This document shows, in pieces, positions 59,388 to 64,000 of a stretch of 64,000 nt of DNA (its first letter is position 1; every line of letters begins with the position of its first letter). The translations under genes and the position numbers were made by a program. Source of the DNA: Paulinella micropora (Eukaryota > Cercozoa > Imbricatea > Euglyphida > Paulinellidae); the NCBI GenBank assembly GCA_019918135.1, contig WBZZ01006317.1:5001-69000 (forward strand). Direction: 5' to 3'. The notes beneath the pieces were generated by a model. It was given only the letters and a program-made list of their open reading frames with translations, did no database searches and was not told the DNA's origin.

Positions 59388-59433
59388 TTTGACAATTTCA
59401 CTTCGTGCTACGCACTCTCGTTTATTGTCAAAC
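59388..59433. terminator. AT-flanked hairpin before second capsid gene (D2)
   Basis: TTTGACAAT...GTGC-TAC-GCAC...ATTGTCAAA followed by CATCG, immediately after the penton-type end. Same family as 53,952..54,000. Confidence 0.6.
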
Positions 59434-59499
59434 ATCGTTTATTAAACTTTAATGGCTTACGATGTTTTATAATGACGAAGTCAGAATAAAATATCAATT

Positions 59500-59545
59500 A
59501 ATTTAATTTTAGAATTATTTATTTTTTTTTATAAATATATTCTGG
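59500..59545 (+). promoter_or_regulatory. AT-rich capsid-gene promoter motif (D2)
   Basis: TTTTAGAATTATTTATTTTT and ATAAATATATTCTGGTGAAT, near-identical to 57,480..57,525 although the capsid genes they precede belong to different lineages. Confidence 0.6.
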
Positions 59546-59582
59546 TGAATTACTTAATTTTCACAACTGCCTAAAACAAAAA

Positions 59583-61075
59583 ATGCCAACTCAACACGGC
59601 GGAGAATTAGACTTCAGTAAGACTGACTACATCAGTGCTTCTTATCGTTTGAATAAGCTCGCCCCTCGTGAGGGTTCTGGAACATTTGAAGTCACCACTG
59701 CTGGCGGACAAGAACGAAGTTTTGACCTTACTAGCCGACCTTTTAATCTCGCTCGGTCTTATTTGAGTTTTACTTATACTATGAGAGCGGCTCCTGCCAA
59801 CACTTATACTAGAATTTTTATGGACTGCCTTTCACAAATTAGCCAGATACAACTTCAGACCCGTAGCGGTGTTTATCTGTGCAACCTTAACCATCTCAGA
59901 ATGGTAACTAAGATGCTGTGGAAACCAGAAATGAGTTTGAAGGATTTCCTAGACCTTCCTAACCACGGGGATGCTAGTGGATATGGTTGTATGCTCCAAA
60001 AGTGTAATGCTAACGGATTGATTAACATTAGTGCTGTTGAAGCAACTAGAACAGCCTTTCGTGCGGCCGCTGATGGTGCTAACGATGTTGCCGCCTCTAC
60101 TCAGAATCTATTGCGTGAGCCCGTGATTTCTGCTCGTCGTCATGATGATGCTGCTCTAACGACTGGAGTTGGAGCACTATCCGCCGTAAATGTTAATTAC
60201 AACGAGGCGAGTATCTTGTGGGAAGTGGAGCGAGTGGAGCGAATGCCGCTTTGGCCATTATGTTAAAATTCCTTTGGGTATGATTATTAACACTATTTTT
60301 GCACTTGATAAGACTATTATGTTTCCAGAAATTTTGACTATGCGGATTGTGTGGGGTGCTACTGACAGAACCGGTTATACGGTGACGAATGGTGCGGCTA
60401 CTTGTATTAGCACTGCTTATCTTGCCGCACTAAATGCTACCATGCCTATGGCTGTATCTGCTGATGTCACCAATCTTGCCTTGTTTCTTGCGGTTGAAAC
60501 GAACCCCGATGTTATTCAATCAATCCAGCAAAAGATTGCTAGCCCCGAAGGTATGAGTTTCAAAATTGATTATCCCTATGTTTAGAAAAATACTACACAA
60601 GCAAGCACAAGCCAAAACATTATTATGCGATTTGACAGAGGCCACGGTCGCCGTTTGAAGAAGATTTATCACTCTGTTTTTAACACAGAAGAAAGAAAGA
60701 ACACAGCCTATGACAACGATAATCGTGCCGCTGCTAAGGTTGTCAATTTTTACACTACTCTGGATGGTTCCCGCCAGCAAGAATTCAACGTTGACACTGC
60801 GAGCGAAGAAGTATATGTATTTGAAGCCTAAGATTGAGGGTTCTGCCTTGTTGAATAACGATGTGTATAAATACAATTGGTTCTGGGTTGATGCTTGGGA
60901 TAATACCCGCCCGCTATGGAGCAAAGACCAAAATGAAATCAGCGGTTTAAGTCTTGATACTGAGCGACGATGGGAGTTTATTGCGACCACCGTGAGTGCC
61001 GCCTACAACCATTACACTGTGGCAATCACTCAGCGGGAGGTTCAGGTTAAGGCGAATATGATTACAATTAGTTAA
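59583..61075 (+). pseudogene. Major capsid protein, A-like lineage, broken copy (D2)
   Basis: PTQHGGELDFSKTDYISASY, TAGGQERSFDL, RPFNLARSYLSFTYT, GCMLQKCNANG, SARRHDDAAL, IFALDKTIMFPEILTMRIVW, RFDRGHGRRLKKIYHSVFN, YTTLDGSRQQEFNVDT, SLDTERRWEFIATT. Clear relative of the A capsid protein. About three breaks. Confidence 0.87.
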
Positions 61076-61095
61076 GGGGTAATTATTAATTTTGA

Positions 61096-61125
61096 TACTT
61101 AATTTATTTTTTTGATAATATAGAC
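61096..61125 (+). promoter_or_regulatory. AT-rich promoter motif before second fibre gene (D2)
   Basis: TTTATTTTTTTGATAATATA shortly before the ATG at 61,131; matches 12,925..12,962 of A. Confidence 0.55.
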
Positions 61126-61130
61126 CTACA

Positions 61131-62369
61131 ATGTCGCACCAGAGAAACTTAATCGCACAAAATCCAGACGGAGAATTTATGAACGTCAGGGTCGGGCTGA
61201 TGGGTTTCTTGAGACTAATGTTGAAAAAACAGCGTTTGGCGAATTAGCAACATCACAATACACACCGATTATACAAGAAACATTTATGTATAATGTAAAT
61301 ACCTCTAAGTGGAACACAAGCACTACTAATGCTACATTAGAGCAAAAGAGTGCCATGGCATATATCTAACAACACAGGCAGTTGGAGGTTCAAGATTATT
61401 CATTGAAACAAAAAAGAAAATTAAATATCGTGCTGGTATGGGTGTATGTGTCAGATTTACTGCTTTGTGGAATACAAACGAAGCAGGCGGATATTCATCT
61501 TATGTAGGTATTGGTGATTCCTTCTTAACGGATGGATTTTTCTTCTCAAGAGAAAATGGTGAAATGAAAATATACCAATTAAACAACTCCGCTGTCATTA
61601 CCGAGGTTAAACAAAGTCAATGGAATGTAGATAAAGCAGATGGAACAGATTACTTACCAGCCATTGATTTCAGTAAGGGTAATGTATTTTAGATTAAATA
61701 TCAATACTTAGGTTTCTGTCAGATATCATTTTATATTGAAAATCCAAACACGGGGCTATTTCAACTAGTCCATGCAATACGACATATGCTAACAGCAAAA
61801 CTGCTACATCTCTTAATACTACTTTACCATTCTTGGCTTCTTTGGCTGTTGGTGCTAATCCACAAATCCAAAACCTTAGAATTGCCAGTGTTGGATGCTT
61901 CATTGAAGGAACTGAAATCATAAGAGGTATTCCATTTATTTATGAAAGAACGGCAAATACGACGAATGTAGCAACTCATGCTTTTACTATGAGAAATAAT
62001 ACTAATATTATTGGAAACACTATTGCTAATTATAGTATAGTGTATCCTAGACGGCTAAATGTCTTAAATACAGATGGTAAATCTGGTGTAATCATTAAAG
62101 TAATAAAAAATGCTACCCTTACTGGTGCTGTCTATGCTGAAAACAATACTAATACAAGTCTGGTTTCATTTGATACTACCGCAACTATTGCTGGTGGAAA
62201 TACTATTGCCGTTGTATTTGTTAATACGAATGATGCTCAAAGCATAGATTTTAATGATTATGATTTAGATGATATGTTGCCAAGCGAAAGGCTAACTATA
62301 ACAGCACAGGCTACTACAAATCAGACTATAAGTATTCAGTATGCTTTTACTTGGTTAGAAGACCCATGA
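61131..62369 (+). pseudogene. Second virion/fibre-like protein, broken copy (D2)
   Basis: MSHQRNLIAQNPDGEFMNVR start, then RFTALWNTNEAGGYSSYVGI, IDFSKGNVF, YIENPNTGLFQLVHAIR-type strands and a C-terminal TIANYSIVYPRRLNVLNTDG region. Same plan as 13,020..14,270. At least three breaks. A further small copy of its middle part lies at 63,911..64,000. Confidence 0.75.
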
Positions 62370-62393
62370 AAGCGAAAAAAATAAATTGAAGAC

Positions 62394-62436
62394 GATGTGA
62401 GTGGTGAAACCACATCACAGCACACCGAAGGTGTTT
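62394..62436. terminator. Hairpins after second fibre gene (D2)
   Basis: GATGTG-AGTGGTGAAACCA-CATC nested with GTGGT-GAAA-CCAC, then ACACC-GAAG-GTGT, in the short spacer after the gene end. Different sequence from both main hairpin families, same position. Confidence 0.5.
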
Positions 62437-62516
62437 GTGTTTGTCTTTCAAATATCACTTTTTAAATTACTTGATAAAATTATTTTTTCTAACTTCATTC
62501 ATTTCTTCATTTTTTT

Positions 62517-62936
62517 CTAGAAATGAAAGTACACATGCCACATCGCAGAATTTATCATCGTCAATTGAAACTGATAACTCATTTTTTTCTTACACTCTTT
62601 ACAAGGTGCTTTCTTTGCTTCTATTTCGTCACCTACATTCGCTTTTATTTCGGTAATTCCATTCTCTTTTAAATCAGTCGCCGTAAATGGTGTGCTTGGT
62701 TCCTCCATTATAATTTTTGCTAGTGTAGCCTCCAATGGAATAACTACTTTCACGGTGTCGTGCTGTTCGAAGGACGCATCTTCAACTTCGTTGGAGTCCC
62801 TTGGCTTGTATTGCTCATAGAAAGAAATAATGTCAGGTTTAGTCCATTTAATTGTAGGCATTTTGACATTGCCGCTGTCAAGGTTCCATTTTTCAATTTC
62901 ATTTAAGTAGTCTTGTTTGGTGTTCAGGTCTGTCAT
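62517..62936 (-). CDS. Unknown small protein with CxxC motif (D2)
   Basis: 139 residues. MTDLNTKQDYLNEIEKWNLD start, an SGNVKMPTIKWTKPDIISFY segment, an acidic middle, VVIPLEATLAKIIMEEPSTPF and a C-terminal CKECKKKM motif. No family recognised. Both A and D2 have an ExoX-C-like gene downstream of the second fibre gene, but A has only hairpins in this place. It could be an added regulator or, if the fibre is its partner, a small assembly factor; neither is supported directly. Confidence 0.5.
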   Translation of the reverse strand: MTDLNTKQDYLNEIEKWNLDSGNVKMPTIKWTKPDIISFYEQYKPRDSNEVEDASFEQHDTVKVVIPLEATLAKIIMEEPSTPFTATDLKENGITEIKANVGDEIEAKKAPCKECKKKMSYQFQLTMINSAMWHVYFHF

Positions 62937-62962
62937 CTTATATATAAAGTAAATATTAATTT

Positions 62963-63253
62963 TTATTGTAAATATTTTTTTACTTCACTTTTAATGACTG
63001 TAAATTTATCAAACCACGGCTGTTTCATAACCCATTCAAGATATGGTTTGTCAATGGTAGCAACATCTTGAATTTTTTTTCCTTTGTATTTGCCAAACGG
63101 AAAAACATCGGTTGGCTTTCCTTCTCTACTTTTTTCAATTGCCTTAATTTCTTCATCAATCATCTGTTGGACATCTCTTACTGAAAAGAATTCCTTATTC
63201 TTCTCAATTGAAAGTCGTCCAAATTTTTCAGATAGTCTAGTGAGGGTGGTCAT
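62963..63253 (-). CDS. ExoX C-terminal-like (DUF3820-type) small protein (D2)
   Basis: 96 residues, looks whole. MTTLTRLSEKFGRLSIEKNK start, VRDVQQMIDEEIKAIEKSRE, FPFGKYKGKKIQDVATIDKP and YLEWVMKQPWF. Close relative of 14,350..14,625, with the same orientation relative to the second fibre gene. The ATG lies directly downstream of an AT-rich stretch. Confidence 0.75.
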   Translation of the reverse strand: MTTLTRLSEKFGRLSIEKNKEFFSVRDVQQMIDEEIKAIEKSREGKPTDVFPFGKYKGKKIQDVATIDKPYLEWVMKQPWFDKFTVIKSEVKKYLQ

Positions 63254-63317
63254 TGGTCTATATAGATTGGTAAAAAAAATTTATGGAAAAAAATTAATTA
63301 TTTAATATTATGTTATA

Positions 63318-63905
63318 TTAAATTTTAAGAGTAGGTGAGAAGCCGTGTGGAATACTATCATTTTCGTTGATAAACTCACGACCACACCATCTTGATTTAT
63401 TAACTACTTTTACAACATTCTTTTGATGTTGTATGCTAAAATGTTCAATGTGTTGTTAATTGCTATTTCTGCTAGTATGTATTTTCTTCATTATAAAGTC
63501 TCTGGTATTAGTTAAACTTTCACCTTATCCATTAATTCATAAGCGGTTGGATTTAATTTTTTCAAATCCAAACCTTTTCCTCTAAAGTGGAAATGAGTTT
63601 TACCTTTTTCTTCATCTTTTTTTACATACTCCAACATATATAATTTTGGTGCTACCCATATTCCTCTTATTATTTTACAATCTGCTCCAAGGTCATCATC
63701 CATTCCACCGATTGTTTTATCTCTAAATCTTTTAATTTGTTCAATGTTTCTTACATGGCTTCGAATGCTGTCTGTATCCGTATAATAATAATCTCTGTGA
63801 GGGTCGTTGTCTGGGTTGGCTTCAGTCATATACTTATACATAATTCGTCTGCTGTATGCTAGGATAAATGCTACGTAGTGAGTGGGTTTTGTAATTTTTT
63901 CTTCT
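63318..63905 (-). pseudogene. Family B DNA polymerase of a different type, partial remnant
   Basis: Minus-strand sequence encodes the C-terminal palm of a viral or protein-primed family B polymerase: VAFILAYSRRIMYKYM, YYYTDTDSI (metal-binding motif C), GGMDDDLGADCKIIRG, APKLYMLEY, FRGKGLDLKKL and, further down, NKSRWCGREFINENDSIPHG. This differs from the polymerase of A and C (which read YHDTDSVIY..KCYGYVL). So a second polymerase family is attached to an A-like capsid module. Partial, at least two breaks; the upstream part is replaced at about 63,905. Confidence 0.75.
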
Positions 63906-63910
63906 TTTTC

Positions 63911-64000
63911 TTGCTGTAGATAAAGCGGATGGAACCGATTACTTACCAGCAATTGATTTCAGTAAGGGTAATGTATTTCAGATTAAATATCAATACTTAG
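63911..64000 (+). pseudogene. Second-fibre fragment, start of a further element piece
   Basis: Plus-strand sequence encoding DKADGTDYLPAIDFSKGNVF and QIKYQYL, nearly identical to 61,635..61,715. It continues beyond the right edge. It shows another junction between element copies, with the polymerase remnant on the opposite strand to the left. Confidence 0.75.

Larger units (their letters stand above)
59141..63905. mobile_element. Polinton-type element piece D2 joined to D1
   Basis: From the end of a penton gene through a second major capsid gene (A-like lineage), second-fibre gene, an unknown gene, an ExoX-C-like gene and a different DNA polymerase. Broken in most genes (about eight breaks or more). 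Gene order after the capsid gene parallels A. It could have arrived by recombination between element copies or by nested insertion. Confidence 0.75.

Overview
This is eukaryotic nuclear DNA packed with copies of Polinton/Maverick-type virus-like elements (protein-primed DNA polymerase, retroviral-type integrase, A32-like packaging ATPase, adenain-like protease, double-jelly-roll major capsid protein, penton protein). They flank one multi-exon host or transposon-type gene and several satellite and microsatellite tracts. The short GT-AG introns (about 37 to 120 bp), trinucleotide microsatellites and AT-rich elements suggest a protist or other microbial eukaryote. The sequence alone does not let me name a species. 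The elements are treated as fossils: damaged genes are given as one overall span with a rough count of breaks.

Layout. (A) 1..~20,150: the best-preserved element, open at the left window edge. Order: integrase, acidic FLKF-tailed protein, long tail-fibre-like protein, two-TM protein, secreted Cys-rich protein, small conserved protein, packaging ATPase, basic core-like protein, coiled-coil protein, protease, penton, GIY-YIG nuclease, major capsid protein, second fibre/virion protein, ExoX-C-like protein, lipase, DNA polymerase, AP2-like/zinc-finger protein. About two breaks are seen. (Gap 1) 20,200..26,750: GC-rich direct repeats, a 340-bp tandem repeat with inverted arms, three (ATT)n blocks, then a gene of about nine exons (22,362..26,215) with a SET-like N-terminus, a transposase-like domain resembling DUF7869, and an Arg-Gly tail. 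(B/C) 26,750..~43,250: an inverted partial copy starting inside a capsid gene, running back through the capsid block to the integrase, followed by two accessory genes and a heavily broken polymerase. (Gap 2) 43,256..44,513: a small inverted repeat and CA/ACAG microsatellites. (D1) 44,514..~59,140: a third copy, close to B in its capsid block, with accessory genes including one spliced gene and a GIY-YIG nuclease. (D2) ~59,141..63,905: a piece of another element joined inside the capsid block, with a second major capsid protein lineage and a different family-B polymerase. (D3) 63,911..64,000: the start of yet another fragment.

How the parts would have worked together: integrase and protein-primed polymerase move and copy the element. 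The ATPase packages DNA into a shell of major capsid and penton proteins. The protease probably matures the basic core protein, which carries two Gly-Gly sites around a Lys-rich peptide. The fibre with a C-terminal peptidase-S74-type chaperone would serve attachment. Lipase, GIY-YIG nucleases and ExoX-like proteins are cargo.

Beyond the known gene set, the clearest signals are two element-specific families of GC-rich or AT-flanked hairpins. They sit at gene ends, often over the stop codon, and in element A they also lie inside coding sequence. Other signals are a conserved AT-rich promoter motif before capsid genes, exchange of the fibre's C-terminal chaperone domain, and a pair of fast-evolving accessory genes convergent with the integrase.
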